A stretch of DNA of 64,000 nt from Microvirga makkahensis. GTDB taxonomy: Bacteria > Pseudomonadota > Alphaproteobacteria > Rhizobiales > Beijerinckiaceae. Positions 44,490 to 53,933 of this stretch are shown here, in pieces. The DNA lies in contig NZ_WURB01000004.1 of NCBI RefSeq assembly GCF_009830105.1, positions 124,001-188,000 on the forward strand, given 5' to 3'. The notes under the pieces were generated by a model, which saw nothing but the letters and a program-made list of their open reading frames with translations, ran no database searches and had not been told where the DNA came from. Both the position numbers and the translations under genes were made by a program. Position 1 is the stretch's first letter; each line of letters begins with the position of its first letter.

Positions 44490-45436
44490 GCGATCAGCCG
44501 CGAAAGATCGACAGGGGCGAATTGCGCGCCCTCCTGGGTCACGCGGACTTCCTCGACCGTGAGCCTGCGCCACTGGGCGAGCACGGCCAGGGCCTCCTGA
44601 ACCAGCTCTTCCGGGGCCGATGCGCCGGCGGTGATGCCGATCACCGCCGCCCCGTCGATGAAGGAGAGCGTGAGATCCTCCGGGTCCTGCATCAGAAGCG
44701 CAGGCCGCCCCTCGCTCTCCGCCACCTCGCAGAGCCGGTTGGTGTTCGAGGAGTTGCGCGCGCCGCAGACGATGATGCGTTCCGCCCGCTTCGCAATCAC
44801 GCGCACGGCGAGCTGGCGGTTCTGCGTGGCGTAGCAGATCGTTCTGGTATCCGGTCCCTGGATGGCGGGAAAACGGGTCTTGAGGACGGCGATGATCTCC
44901 CGCGTCTCGTCGACGGAGAGCGTGGTCTGCGTCACGTAGGCGATGCGCTCCGGGTCGCCGACGACCAGCTCCAGGGCCTCTTCCACGCACTCGATCACAT
45001 GGACGGTGCCGCCGATCCGGCCGATGATGCCTTCCACCTCCGCATGGCCGCGATGGCCGATGACGACCACTGCGCGGCCTGCCTGCGCATGCCGCTGTCC
45101 CTCGAGGTGAACCCGGCGCACCAGGGGGCAGGTGGCATCCAGGACCGCGAGATCACGGCTCCTCGCCTGCCGCTCCACGGCACGGGAGACACCATGAGCG
45201 CTGAAGATGGCGACCGCGCCGTCCGGGATGTTCTCCACGTGGTCGACGAAAACGGCGCCCTGCCGCTTCAGCCCGTTCACGACACGCCCGTTATGCACGA
45301 TCTCGTGGCGCACATAGACGGGCCGCTCGGTGTGCTGCAGGGCATCCTCGACGGCGCGGATGGCGCGCTCGACGCCGGCGCAGAAGCCGCGCGGTGCCGC
45401 CAGCAGAACGGTGAGGGAGGGACGGTCCTGAATCAT
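44468..45436 (-). CDS. ispH: 4-hydroxy-3-methylbut-2-enyl diphosphate reductase
   Basis: 322 aa. Last enzyme of the MEP pathway, making IPP and DMAPP. The three cysteines that bind the Fe-S cluster are present: C19 (PRGFCAGV), C103 (DATCPLV) and C201 (ICYATQNRQ), together with NSSNTNRL. Its ATG overlaps the hpnE stop as ATGA, so precursor supply is tied to the squalene/carotenoid operon, of which it is the last gene. It may be a second copy besides a housekeeping ispH elsewhere; the window cannot tell. Confidence 0.94.
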   Translation of the reverse strand: MIQDRPSLTVLLAAPRGFCAGVERAIRAVEDALQHTERPVYVRHEIVHNGRVVNGLKRQGAVFVDHVENIPDGAVAIFSAHGVSRAVERQARSRDLAVLDATCPLVRRVHLEGQRHAQAGRAVVVIGHRGHAEVEGIIGRIGGTVHVIECVEEALELVVGDPERIAYVTQTTLSVDETREIIAVLKTRFPAIQGPDTRTICYATQNRQLAVRVIAKRAERIIVCGARNSSNTNRLCEVAESEGRPALLMQDPEDLTLSFIDGAAVIGITAGASAPEELVQEALAVLAQWRRLTVEEVRVTQEGAQFAPVDLSRLIAQLAKAS

Positions 45437-46719
45437 GCGGCGTCCTCTCGTCGGGGCGGATGATGGCGAGAGGCACGGATTCCGGCGGCAGGCGCGTGCT
45501 GGAGCGCCGCGACGGCCTCCTCGCCGGAGATGATTGCACTCTCGATGGTGGCCGGAAGCGCGCCCAGCCAGTCTCCGGCGAGCGCCAGATTAGCGAGGGG
45601 TCGCAAGGGCGGTTGCGGCAGCGAAGCGGCGTCCTGGCGGATCGTGGCGCGCTTCTCCTTCACGATCCGCGCCTCCGGCTGCCGCTCGGCACAGGCATCG
45701 AGGCCGAGATCGCGCAGCACCGGGACAATCTCGCGCCAGATGGCCGAGGCGAGGTCGGCCGCAGGTTCTTGAACCACGGTCTCGGCTGCGGAGACCGTGA
45801 CGCTCACATGGTCGCGGCGCACGAGCAGCCATTGCGTCAGGGCGCCGGTAAAGCCGATGAAGCGGGGCCTCTCCGGGCCGGGCAAGCGGAAATGCACGTT
45901 GAGAATCGCTTCGAACCGTTGCGGGACAGCCAGGGCCGGGAGCAGCCTTTCGACTTCGTAGGGCGGGAGAGCCACGATCACGTTGTCCCTGGGGCCGAGG
46001 GCAACCGCACGGTCCGTGAGGCTCAGGCCGATGACCCGTTCGCCATGAATCACGAGGTTTTTCAGGCGCTGTCCTGCCAGGATGGGGATGCCCGAAGCCT
46101 GGAGGGCCTCGACCGTGGGCAGGATGAGGTCCTCGCTCAACCCGTTCCTGGCCACCAGGAGGCGGCTCGCCTGGGGCCACAGCAGACGCCGCAGGGCGAG
46201 AGCGAGCCGACGGGCGGATGCCACCTCTGGAGGTGTGTTGAGAATGGCCAGCGTGAGCGGACCGACGAGATTGTCCATGATCGGCCGGTCGCCGACGATG
46301 GAGGCCACGGGGCAATCCCGCACGGACAAGGCGAGACGCACGAGCCGCGCGAGGTCGGCCATGCGGATGCCTTGCGGACGACGGGACGGCCGCAGCCAGG
46401 ACCAGGGCGACAACCCGATCCTTTGCATCGTGCCGCTGCGCATGTCGTAAAGCGGAAGCCCCCTTCGCTCCGGCTCGATCCATCGGTCTCTTGCGCCGAC
46501 GGTTCTGAGCAGGTTCAAGGCATGGCGGTTGGCCGTGAACAGGACATGGGTGCCGTTGTCGTGCGAGAACCCGTCGGCGGAGTGGATCGTCCGGCAGCGG
46601 CCTCCGGGCTGCGGGGCTGCTTCGTAGAGTACGGCCTCGCCTCCTTCCTCGGCGACGGCGAGGGCAGCGCTCAGGCCGGCGATGCCGGCGCCGACGATAT
46701 GAGTTCGTCCTGCGGTCAT
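45433..46719 (-). CDS. hpnE: Hydroxysqualene reductase HpnE (FAD-dependent)
   Basis: 428 aa. The dinucleotide-binding start HIVGAGIAGLSAALAVAEEG and E-rich VLYEAAPQPGGRCRTI mark a flavin amine-oxidase-like enzyme of the squalene-associated desaturase group. In the HpnCDE route it reduces hydroxysqualene to squalene. Its ATG overlaps the stop of the hpnCD fusion (ATGA), and its stop overlaps ispH. The neighbours make HpnE far more likely than a generic amine oxidase. Confidence 0.9.
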   Translation of the reverse strand: MTAGRTHIVGAGIAGLSAALAVAEEGGEAVLYEAAPQPGGRCRTIHSADGFSHDNGTHVLFTANRHALNLLRTVGARDRWIEPERRGLPLYDMRSGTMQRIGLSPWSWLRPSRRPQGIRMADLARLVRLALSVRDCPVASIVGDRPIMDNLVGPLTLAILNTPPEVASARRLALALRRLLWPQASRLLVARNGLSEDLILPTVEALQASGIPILAGQRLKNLVIHGERVIGLSLTDRAVALGPRDNVIVALPPYEVERLLPALAVPQRFEAILNVHFRLPGPERPRFIGFTGALTQWLLVRRDHVSVTVSAAETVVQEPAADLASAIWREIVPVLRDLGLDACAERQPEARIVKEKRATIRQDAASLPQPPLRPLANLALAGDWLGALPATIESAIISGEEAVAALQHAPAAGIRASRHHPPRREDAA

Positions 46720-48374
46720 GCGGGCCTCATGGCGCGGGTGAGAAGCAGCAACTTGTCCGCGGCGGTCAGCCGGAGCCTGCCTTGGCGCGTTCCCCAGCCG
46801 CGCGCGATGAGCCGGTCGAGGACGCGGCGGTAGTTTTCCATCATCAGAATTGCCGGCTTGAGCGCTGCTCTGTCGAGCCGCGTCAGGGCCTCGTCCGCGG
46901 CGGCAAAGCCCGCGCGTGCCTCCTCGGCCAAGGCTTCGCAGACCCGGGCGAAGCGCGGATCCGCGACGAGAACGGCCGCGGGCGCATCCTGCACGCCGAG
47001 CTGCGCGAGACGGGAGAGCGGGATGTAGACCCGTTCGCGTGCGGCATCCTCATCCACGTCGCGCAGGATGTTCACGAGCTGCAGCGTGCGCCCGAGATCC
47101 AGGGCGAAGGAGCGGGCCTTCGGCGTACCGAAGATGTGTACCGAGAGAGTGCCGACGGAGCCCGCCACGCGGCGCCCGTAAAGCTGAAGGTCGTAATCGC
47201 TCTTCAGGCGCACCCGTTCGGCGCAGTCGACCTCCAACCCGTCGAGAAGGGCGTGGCATTCGTCGAGCGGAAGCTTGAAGAGGCTGGAGGCGCGCGCAAG
47301 CTCGCGTCCGATGGGCGTTTCGGGCGCGCGGTGCAGCCGGTCGACCTCCCGGCGCCAGTCGCGCAGGGCGCGGATTTTTTCGGAGACGGGGGCGGCCCCG
47401 TCGGCAATGTCGTCGACGGCCCTGCAGAAGGCATAGACCGCGTGAATGGCGCGACGGCGCTCGTGGCTCAGGCTCCGCATGCCGAGCCGGAAGGAGGAGC
47501 CCGACCGGCGCACGGCGGCTGCGGTGATGCGGGCATCGCCGTTCCCGGGCTTGCGGACGAAACCCCACAGGCCCGTCAGGAAGGCCAGGGCGGCGTCGGC
47601 CTTGCCGATCTCGACGCGCTCACTGGCCGGATCGCTGCGGCGCAGGCGCTGGCTCAAGCGTTCGGCCAGCGCGACGGTCGCCGTGCTTTGAGCGCGCAGG
47701 CGTTTGTTCTGAAGCCGTTCCGGCAAGGCGCGCGCCCGGTGGATCAGTTCATCGACGCGATCCAGCATTGCGTCGAGCACCATCCGGCGCGCACTTGCCT
47801 GGGCGGGCGTGAAGAAGGCTCTCTCGCCTCCGCCCAGCATCATCCACTGAAGGGGTATGTAGATTCGCCCCAGGCGCTCATGATCCTGACGGCAATCCTG
47901 CAGGTGGTTGAGAATCTGCAAAGCGGTGCAAAGCGCATCCGCAGGCGCCTCTGCGGAGGCGCATTCCCCGTGAAGCTTCAGCAGGAAGCGCCCGGCGGGA
48001 TTGGCGGAGCGGCGGCAATAATCGACAAGATCCGCCCAATCGTTGTAGCGCGCCTTGATCGCATCCTGCCGAAAGGCGCGCAGCATCTCGCGGGCCTGAG
48101 CCATGCCCGCCCTGTGCCTCCCGTCCACCTTGTGCAGGCGTGCCGCCTCGGGAACGCGCGGATCGCCTGTCAAGAGCGCCTGCTCGAGGGCTTCCAGGCG
48201 CGTCAGCTTTTCGGCTGCTCGGAGATCGGCGGCATCGGCGATGTCGTCGGCCATGCGCACGAACGCGTAGAAGGCCAGCACGGCCTCCCGGCGATCCGGT
48301 GACAGCACGAGGGAAGCGACGGGAAAGTTCTCCGTCTTCGGCGTCTTCGTCGGTTCCCTCGCCAGCGTGCTCAT
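46716..48374 (-). CDS. hpnCD: Fused HpnC-HpnD squalene/phytoene synthase-family protein
   Basis: 552 aa from the ATG at 48374 (MSTLAREPTKTPKTENFPVA), 4 bp after the glycosyltransferase stop. Two complete trans-isoprenyl-synthase domains are joined in one chain. Domain 1 (about 15-280) is HpnC-like, with Asp-rich motifs DDIAD at 43-47 and QDCRQD at 159-164. Domain 2 (about 288-550) is HpnD-like, beginning RRSGSSFRLGMRSL, with DDIAD at 321-325 and RDVDED at 438-443. All catalytic Asp clusters are kept. HpnD condenses two farnesyl diphosphates to presqualene diphosphate and HpnC turns that into hydroxysqualene, so the fusion could channel the intermediate. The two are usually separate genes. Confidence 0.9.
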   Translation of the reverse strand: MSTLAREPTKTPKTENFPVASLVLSPDRREAVLAFYAFVRMADDIADAADLRAAEKLTRLEALEQALLTGDPRVPEAARLHKVDGRHRAGMAQAREMLRAFRQDAIKARYNDWADLVDYCRRSANPAGRFLLKLHGECASAEAPADALCTALQILNHLQDCRQDHERLGRIYIPLQWMMLGGGERAFFTPAQASARRMVLDAMLDRVDELIHRARALPERLQNKRLRAQSTATVALAERLSQRLRRSDPASERVEIGKADAALAFLTGLWGFVRKPGNGDARITAAAVRRSGSSFRLGMRSLSHERRRAIHAVYAFCRAVDDIADGAAPVSEKIRALRDWRREVDRLHRAPETPIGRELARASSLFKLPLDECHALLDGLEVDCAERVRLKSDYDLQLYGRRVAGSVGTLSVHIFGTPKARSFALDLGRTLQLVNILRDVDEDAARERVYIPLSRLAQLGVQDAPAAVLVADPRFARVCEALAEEARAGFAAADEALTRLDRAALKPAILMMENYRRVLDRLIARGWGTRQGRLRLTAADKLLLLTRAMRPA

Positions 48375-48378
48375 CGCG

Positions 48379-49482
48379 TCATCCCACCGGATAGAGCCTG
48401 CCCTTCCATCCCGCCCGGCGCGCACGGCCGATCCGCAGCAGAACACTCCACTGGATCGCCAGGCTCGTCAGGACGGTGAAGGGATGCAGAAGAATCGAGA
48501 GAGGATTCTCGCGGGTCGCGACCGTCACCATGGCACGCGTCGCAAGCGAGAGCAGGGCGGCACTCACGACCGGCCATGTGGGGGCGAGCGGGAGGAGGGC
48601 GAAAGGCAGCACGTGCCCGCCCAGGAGCAGAATGGTCCAGACCGGCAGAGCCACGGGCTTCGCCATGCCCTCGTGGGCGTTCTTCGAAAAACCGTTCCAA
48701 GCGTCGGCAAAGCGCGTGTACATGCGGCACGAGGCGAGCCTGTCTCCCGGGACGAGATCGGTCATGAAACCGCTTCGCCGGAACTGGCGGGCAAGCTGAA
48801 TGCCGTCATGGATCAGGGACCGGATCGCGGCATGGCCGCCGCTCGCGCCATAGGCCTCCCGCTCCACGAGCATGAGCTGCCCGCAGGCCGCGCCGAAACC
48901 CGGATGGGCCGATGCGCGCATAAGGCCCATGGGCAGGTAGCCGAGGAGGAGAAGATTGATCGCCGGTACGGTGAGCCATTCGCCCGGTGACTTCATGATT
49001 TGCCGGGGAACCGCGCTGACGAGGCCGGCGCCTGTCGCCTGGGCATGTCCGGACAGCAGATTCGCAGCATGGGGCGTCAGTCTCACATCCGCGTCGACGA
49101 AGAGGAAATGCGTTCCCCGCGCGTGCTTCGAGAGGTGATGGCAGGCGTGGACCTTCCCGGTCCATCCTTCCGTCAGAGCGGGCGCAATCAACAGGCGGAT
49201 GCGCGAATCGCCGGAGGCCATGGAGCGGACGATCTCGGCGGTGGCATCCGTCGAGCCGTCGTCCATCACCAGCACCTCGATATCGACGCCGCGGCTCGCG
49301 AGGGCCGCTTCGACGGCCGGCCCGATATTCGCGGCTTCGTTGCGCGCCGGGATAAGAATGGAAACGAGGGTCCGCCCACGTGCGGGCGCATGAGGCGTTC
49401 GGCTCAAGACAGCGAGGTTGACGACGGTGAGCCCTGCCGGGAACGCCGCAAGCACAAGGAGGATGAGGGTGAGCACCGTCAT
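48379..49482 (-). CDS. GT2 family glycosyltransferase (CrtQ-like)
   Basis: 367 aa from the ATG at 49482, which overlaps the acyltransferase stop (ATGA). An N-terminal membrane helix, then a GT-A domain with SILIPARNEAANIG, D74-D75 (MDDGSTD) and the metal-binding D130-A-D132 (FVDADV), then three or four C-terminal membrane helices (about 285-350). In the carotenoid operon it would glycosylate the terminal carboxylate or hydroxyl of a C30 carotenoid, as CrtQ does in staphyloxanthin synthesis. Role inferred from context. Confidence 0.85.
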   Translation of the reverse strand: MTVLTLILLVLAAFPAGLTVVNLAVLSRTPHAPARGRTLVSILIPARNEAANIGPAVEAALASRGVDIEVLVMDDGSTDATAEIVRSMASGDSRIRLLIAPALTEGWTGKVHACHHLSKHARGTHFLFVDADVRLTPHAANLLSGHAQATGAGLVSAVPRQIMKSPGEWLTVPAINLLLLGYLPMGLMRASAHPGFGAACGQLMLVEREAYGASGGHAAIRSLIHDGIQLARQFRRSGFMTDLVPGDRLASCRMYTRFADAWNGFSKNAHEGMAKPVALPVWTILLLGGHVLPFALLPLAPTWPVVSAALLSLATRAMVTVATRENPLSILLHPFTVLTSLAIQWSVLLRIGRARRAGWKGRLYPVG

Positions 49483-50315
49483 GGCCGGCGACCCTCGTGG
49501 GAAGGGTTGAAGGAGCGTCCGGACAGGGCGGAGGACATGCGGCGCCAACCGTCGTAGATGCCGCCCACGCCCGAACGCCCTTCGATCAGGGACTGGAACC
49601 GCGCGGGATCACGGGTCATCACATCGCCGCTCAGGCGGTCGATCGCTTTCGTGAGCTCCGCATCGAGACGCTGCAAGCGGGCCGGTCGGGGGAGATCGAG
49701 CAGATCACGGCCGTGCATGGGATCGCCGAAAGCCAGGAAGGCTTCCGCGCCTCTCTCGATCCAGAACCCGTATTCGATCCCGAGGGGAATGATCGTGCAT
49801 TCGGGCGCGATCTCGATCAGGTGAGCGATGCCGGGCTTCAGGCCGAGAGGGCGCTCCCGCACATCGGAAAAGCGGCCCTGGGCCGTCACCCAGAGAGCGC
49901 GGTGGGACGAAGAGAGAATGTCCGCGCTCGCCGTCAGGAAGTCCGCCGCGCCCCGCGCGGTGTGCAGGTCCACTCCGAACGCGCCGATGCGCCCGAAGAT
50001 GCCGTATCTCTTCAGCATTTCGGCATCGATGGGGGCATAGCTTTCATAGGACGGAAACAGGTGGTCCGCCGAGAGGATGTAGATGGCCGCGTCCCACCAT
50101 GACGGGTGGTTGGAGTAGACGATGACCGGGCCGCTGCGCGGCACGTCGGGAAAGCCCCAGGCGGCGATCCGCAGCGCATTCATGTGCTGGGCGAAATAGC
50201 GGCGGAATACCGATACCATGAACCGGTGGATCAACGCGGAGCGGCGCGTGACGGGGGAAGGCCCCCGCCGCCGCGAGAGCCGAGATCCTCCTGCCGCGCT
50301 GCCTGTCTCGTGCAT
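49479..50315 (-). CDS. Glycerol-acyltransferase-like protein (CrtO-like carotenoid acyltransferase)
   Basis: 278 aa with the PlsC-type HX4D motif at H70-D75 (NHPSWWD) and a second block near RALWVTAQGRFSDVRERPLG. No long membrane anchor. It starts in the stop of the preceding desaturase (1-bp overlap) and ends in the glycosyltransferase start. By place it would esterify the sugar of a glycosylated carotenoid with a fatty acid, the last step of staphyloxanthin-like products. A lysophospholipid acyltransferase role is the alternative. Confidence 0.8.
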   Translation of the reverse strand: MHETGSAAGGSRLSRRRGPSPVTRRSALIHRFMVSVFRRYFAQHMNALRIAAWGFPDVPRSGPVIVYSNHPSWWDAAIYILSADHLFPSYESYAPIDAEMLKRYGIFGRIGAFGVDLHTARGAADFLTASADILSSSHRALWVTAQGRFSDVRERPLGLKPGIAHLIEIAPECTIIPLGIEYGFWIERGAEAFLAFGDPMHGRDLLDLPRPARLQRLDAELTKAIDRLSGDVMTRDPARFQSLIEGRSGVGGIYDGWRRMSSALSGRSFNPSHEGRRP

Positions 50316-51850
50316 CAGGATGCGTTCCGCAAATTCCCGGCCTTGAGATCGGCGTCGAGAGCATCGGCCGCGATCCAGCCCGACATCATCACCATCGGCA
50401 TTCCGGGACCCGGATGAGCCGCGCCGCCGGCGAGATACAGCCCGCGTACCTGCCGGCTCCTGTTGCCGGGCTTGAACGCGCCCATGAACTTGCCATGGCT
50501 TGCGAGGCCGTAGATCGCGCCGTTCAGAACCCTGTAGCGATCATGGATATCCTGGGGTGTCAGATGTCGCTCGACGACGATGCGCTCCTCGATGTCGTGC
50601 ATCCCCGCCGTGCGCTTGAGCTTGTCGATGATCGTCCGGCGATAGCCCGGGAACATTCGGGACCAGTCGTGATGAGGCCGCAGATAGGGCGTGTGAACCA
50701 GAACGTAGAGCGCCTCTCCGCCCTCCGGCGCGACGCTCGGGTCGGTTCCAGCCGGGGCTGCGAGATAGCAGGTCGGATCGGGGGCGGGCTCGCCCCGGCG
50801 GTAGATGGAGTCGAACTCCTCTTCCGGGTCGCGGGAGAACACGAAGTCGTGGTGGAGGATGTGATCGTAGCGCCTGTTCAGGCCGAGATAGAGCACAACG
50901 CCCGAGCAGGCCGGCTCGAAATCCTTGCGCGCGTAATGCTCGCCCACTTCGCCGCCCACGAGCTCGCGATAGGTGCGGATCGAATCCATATTGGAGATGA
51001 CGCTGTCGTACGGCGCGGTCTCGCCGCCGGCAAGGACGAGACCCTTCACCTCGTCGTTCTCGATCCGCAGCGATGCCACGTCGGACGCGGGCTTGAAAGT
51101 GGCGCCGAGTTCGGAGGCCAGATTCATCAGCGCTTCGGCGACGGCCCGCGTGCCGCCCATGGGATACCACACGCCATCCGCCGCCTGCATGTGTGCGATG
51201 GCGCAGAGCACGGCGGGGGAGCCATAGGGGGACGAACCCACATATTGCGTGAAATGATCGAGCATCTGCGCCAGCCGCTCGTCCTTCACCTTGGAGCGGA
51301 TGGTGCCTGCAACGGACGAGCCCATGCGCAGCGACAGAACATCCCGCAGGGTGGCGGGATTCATGTTGGCGCGGATGTTGATGGTGTCGAACAGGTCCTC
51401 CACCGGTTTCCAGAAGAAGAAGCGGTTGGAGATGTCGTGGAGATGGGCGGAGATTTCCTGGAAGCGCCTGTAGCCGTCACCGGCGCCCGTACCGGGAGCG
51501 AAACGGTCCATGGCGGCGGCCATCGCAGGGATGTTCTCCTGCAGATCGATGTGGGTGCCGTCGGCGAAGAAGCAACGCCATTGCGGGTCGAGCCGGACCA
51601 GATCGAGATAGTCCGCAAGGTTGCGCCCGGCTTCCGCGAAGATGCGCTCCAGAACGCGTGGCACGGTGAGGATGGTGGGGCCCATATCGAAGCGAAATCC
51701 ACCCTCGTGCAGCACCGCCGCCTTGCCCCCGAGCCATGGGTTCTTGTCGTAGAGCGTCACTTGGTGGCCACGCGCCGCCGCGACGCAGGCCGCCGCCAGC
51801 CCGCCCAGACCGCCGCCGATCACGGCAACCGAAGATGCTTGAGCGCTCAC
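50315..51850 (-). CDS. CrtI/CrtP-like carotenoid desaturase or oxidase
   Basis: 511 aa from a GTG at 51850, which is decided by GGAGGA 6 nt upstream; a frame 105 bp longer is rejected. The FAD/NAD-binding start SVAVIGGGLGGLAAACVAAA and the C-terminal LYLAGGAAHPGPGMPMVMMS are signatures of the CrtI/CrtN/CrtP group. Because a second member lies upstream, one probably desaturates the C30 backbone and the other oxidises a terminal methyl group. Which is which cannot be settled by eye; this one is called CrtP-like only by position. Confidence 0.85.
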   Translation of the reverse strand: MSAQASSVAVIGGGLGGLAAACVAAARGHQVTLYDKNPWLGGKAAVLHEGGFRFDMGPTILTVPRVLERIFAEAGRNLADYLDLVRLDPQWRCFFADGTHIDLQENIPAMAAAMDRFAPGTGAGDGYRRFQEISAHLHDISNRFFFWKPVEDLFDTINIRANMNPATLRDVLSLRMGSSVAGTIRSKVKDERLAQMLDHFTQYVGSSPYGSPAVLCAIAHMQAADGVWYPMGGTRAVAEALMNLASELGATFKPASDVASLRIENDEVKGLVLAGGETAPYDSVISNMDSIRTYRELVGGEVGEHYARKDFEPACSGVVLYLGLNRRYDHILHHDFVFSRDPEEEFDSIYRRGEPAPDPTCYLAAPAGTDPSVAPEGGEALYVLVHTPYLRPHHDWSRMFPGYRRTIIDKLKRTAGMHDIEERIVVERHLTPQDIHDRYRVLNGAIYGLASHGKFMGAFKPGNRSRQVRGLYLAGGAAHPGPGMPMVMMSGWIAADALDADLKAGNLRNAS

Positions 51851-52084
51851 GAAGATCCTCCAGTCGGATCTGGACCATGGATTGCTGGCCAGACGGTTTC
51901 CAGGCCTCTTGTCCTGGCCAGGCACATGACCCGAGGCCTTGGTTGTAGGAGGCAAGAAACTCAGTTCAAGGCAACCTCCCGATCAAGGAGCGGCGGGCCG
52001 GGTCATCCGCAGCGCGTCTGCCTGAGCCGAGGGCGCGATCGGAACGGGCCCTAGGACCATCCAAGGCGTCCCATGTGAGCCCCT

Positions 52085-53635
52085 TCACAAGGCGGCTCCG
52101 CGGATCGCTTCGATGGGGGCTTCCTGCTCCCGCCAGCCCGCGCGGCGGCGTTCCCAATCCTCCATCAGGAGGCGCGCGGTGATGCGCGCACCCTCGAAAA
52201 TCACGGGCAGGCCACTGCCGGGATGCGTGCCGCCGCCGACGAGATAAACGTTGCGGCCGAACCGGTTGTGCGGCCGGAAATAGAGCATCTGCGTGAGGTT
52301 GTGCGCGAGGTTGAAGGTCGCGCCTTCGTACACGGAGAAGTCATCCTGCCAGCCGCGTGGGGTCACCACGCGCTCGTAGCGGATCCGGCTTTCGATGTCG
52401 GTGAGGCCCAAGAGCCGGAGGCGCCGGATCACGAGATTGCGATAGCGCGGCGCTTCCTTCTGCCAGTCGATGCTGCATCTCAGGTTCGGCACAGGCACGA
52501 GCACATAGAGGCTCGTGTGCCCTTCCGGAGCGAGCGACGGATCGGTCGCGCCCGCATGCTGGATGTAGATCGAGGGCTCTTCCGAAAGAACCCCTTCGGT
52601 GATTTCGCGGATGTTTCGCTCGTAGTCGCGAGCGAGAAGAATCGTGTGGTGGGCAAGATCTCCGACCTCGCCCTCGATGCCCAGATAGAGCATGAAAGTC
52701 GAACAGGAAAGTTTCGCCCGGCGGAGCTTTTTGTCCGTCCAGCGCGGGCGCATGGATTCCGGGACGAGGCGGCGCATGGCGTGTCCGAAATCGCCGTTGA
52801 CGACGATGGAGTCTGCCGCGAAGCGCTCTCCGCCCGCCTCCACGCCAACAGCCTCGCCGTCGTCGTAGAGAATGCGGTCGACCGGGGTGTTGAGGCGGAT
52901 ATCGACGCCCATCCTGCGGGCGACATTGGCCATGGCTTCCGACACGGCGCCGCAGCCGCCGGTGGGGTGATAGACGCCGTGCTCGTACTCCAGGAACGAC
53001 AGGATCGTAAAAAGACTCGGGCACTGGAACGGCGACATTCCGAGATATTTCGTCTGGAACGAGAAGGCGAGGCGCACGCGCGGATCGGCGAAGTAGCGCT
53101 TCAGGTTGCCGTCCACGCTGGAAAAGGGTCGCAGCTTCGGCAGGGCTGCGAGCATGGCAGGCGTTACGAGATCGGCCGGGCTCGTGAAGGCCTGTTCGAG
53201 AACGGGTCGGAAGGCCTCGAGCTTTGCACGGTTATCGTCGAGAAAGCGGCGGACGTTGCGCGCATCCGCAGGCGCAAGACGCGCGATCTCCTGTTCGAGA
53301 CGCGCGAGATCGGGTGTCGCGCGAATTTCGCCGCCCCTCTCGAAGACCAGGTGATATTGCGGGTCGAGGCGCCTGAGATCGACATGGTCCTCCAGGCGTT
53401 CGCCGCAGGCTTCGAAGATGTCCCTCAGGACGCGGGGGTAGAGAAAGAACGTGGGGCCGATGTCGAATTTGTAGCCGCCGGGCGCACGGATCGTTCGCGT
53501 GCGGCCGCCAACCGCGGGCTCGCTCTCGAACAGGGTGACAGGAATGCCTTCCCGCGCGAGCAGCATGGCGGATGCAAGGCCTCCCGGACCCGCTCCGACA
53601 ATGGCGACATGCGGCGACTGCGAGGCACTCGACAT
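52085..53635 (-). CDS. CrtN-like C30 carotenoid desaturase
   Basis: 516 aa with HVAIVGAGPGGLASAMLLAR at the N-terminus (FAD binding), PAVGGRTRTI, and the closing VYLVGGGTHPGSGLPVIFEG typical of phytoene/diapophytoene desaturases. It is the first gene of the carotenoid operon and is followed by 234 bp without a gene before the next desaturase, so it may have its own transcript end or a processing site. Predicted to convert squalene or diapophytoene stepwise to a coloured C30 polyene. The promoter should lie in 53636-53930. Confidence 0.87.
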   Translation of the reverse strand: MSSASQSPHVAIVGAGPGGLASAMLLAREGIPVTLFESEPAVGGRTRTIRAPGGYKFDIGPTFFLYPRVLRDIFEACGERLEDHVDLRRLDPQYHLVFERGGEIRATPDLARLEQEIARLAPADARNVRRFLDDNRAKLEAFRPVLEQAFTSPADLVTPAMLAALPKLRPFSSVDGNLKRYFADPRVRLAFSFQTKYLGMSPFQCPSLFTILSFLEYEHGVYHPTGGCGAVSEAMANVARRMGVDIRLNTPVDRILYDDGEAVGVEAGGERFAADSIVVNGDFGHAMRRLVPESMRPRWTDKKLRRAKLSCSTFMLYLGIEGEVGDLAHHTILLARDYERNIREITEGVLSEEPSIYIQHAGATDPSLAPEGHTSLYVLVPVPNLRCSIDWQKEAPRYRNLVIRRLRLLGLTDIESRIRYERVVTPRGWQDDFSVYEGATFNLAHNLTQMLYFRPHNRFGRNVYLVGGGTHPGSGLPVIFEGARITARLLMEDWERRRAGWREQEAPIEAIRGAAL

Positions 53636-53933
53636 GGATCAATCACCCCATGAACCGGCAGGTAAGCGGACGTCCCGACTCAAGCTCAGGTAGAACTGCG
53701 TGACTCGAAGACCAGAGGTTCGGCATTCGGGAGGCACAATTCGGCAAATTTCCCTCAGAGCGTGAAACGATATTAAGGCTAGTTACAGATTGAATCGGAA
53801 GATTCTAGGCTATAGTTTCGAGGAATGCGCTGTCTCAAAAGTATGAGCTTGCAAGGAGAAAATCTAAGCGCCTTATTCTTGCCTTTTTAAAGTTGAGCTT
53901 CACTTCCAACCAAAATGGAAGGGGAGACGATCT

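Noticed and set aside
42714-44990. 758-codon minus-strand frame opposite the MATE gene
   Set aside because: Arg/His/Glu-rich antisense translation; the plus strand carries a well-formed twelve-helix transporter.
50414-52054. 546-codon plus-strand frame opposite the CrtP-like gene
   Set aside because: Antisense shadow of a gene with clear FAD-binding and CrtI signatures.
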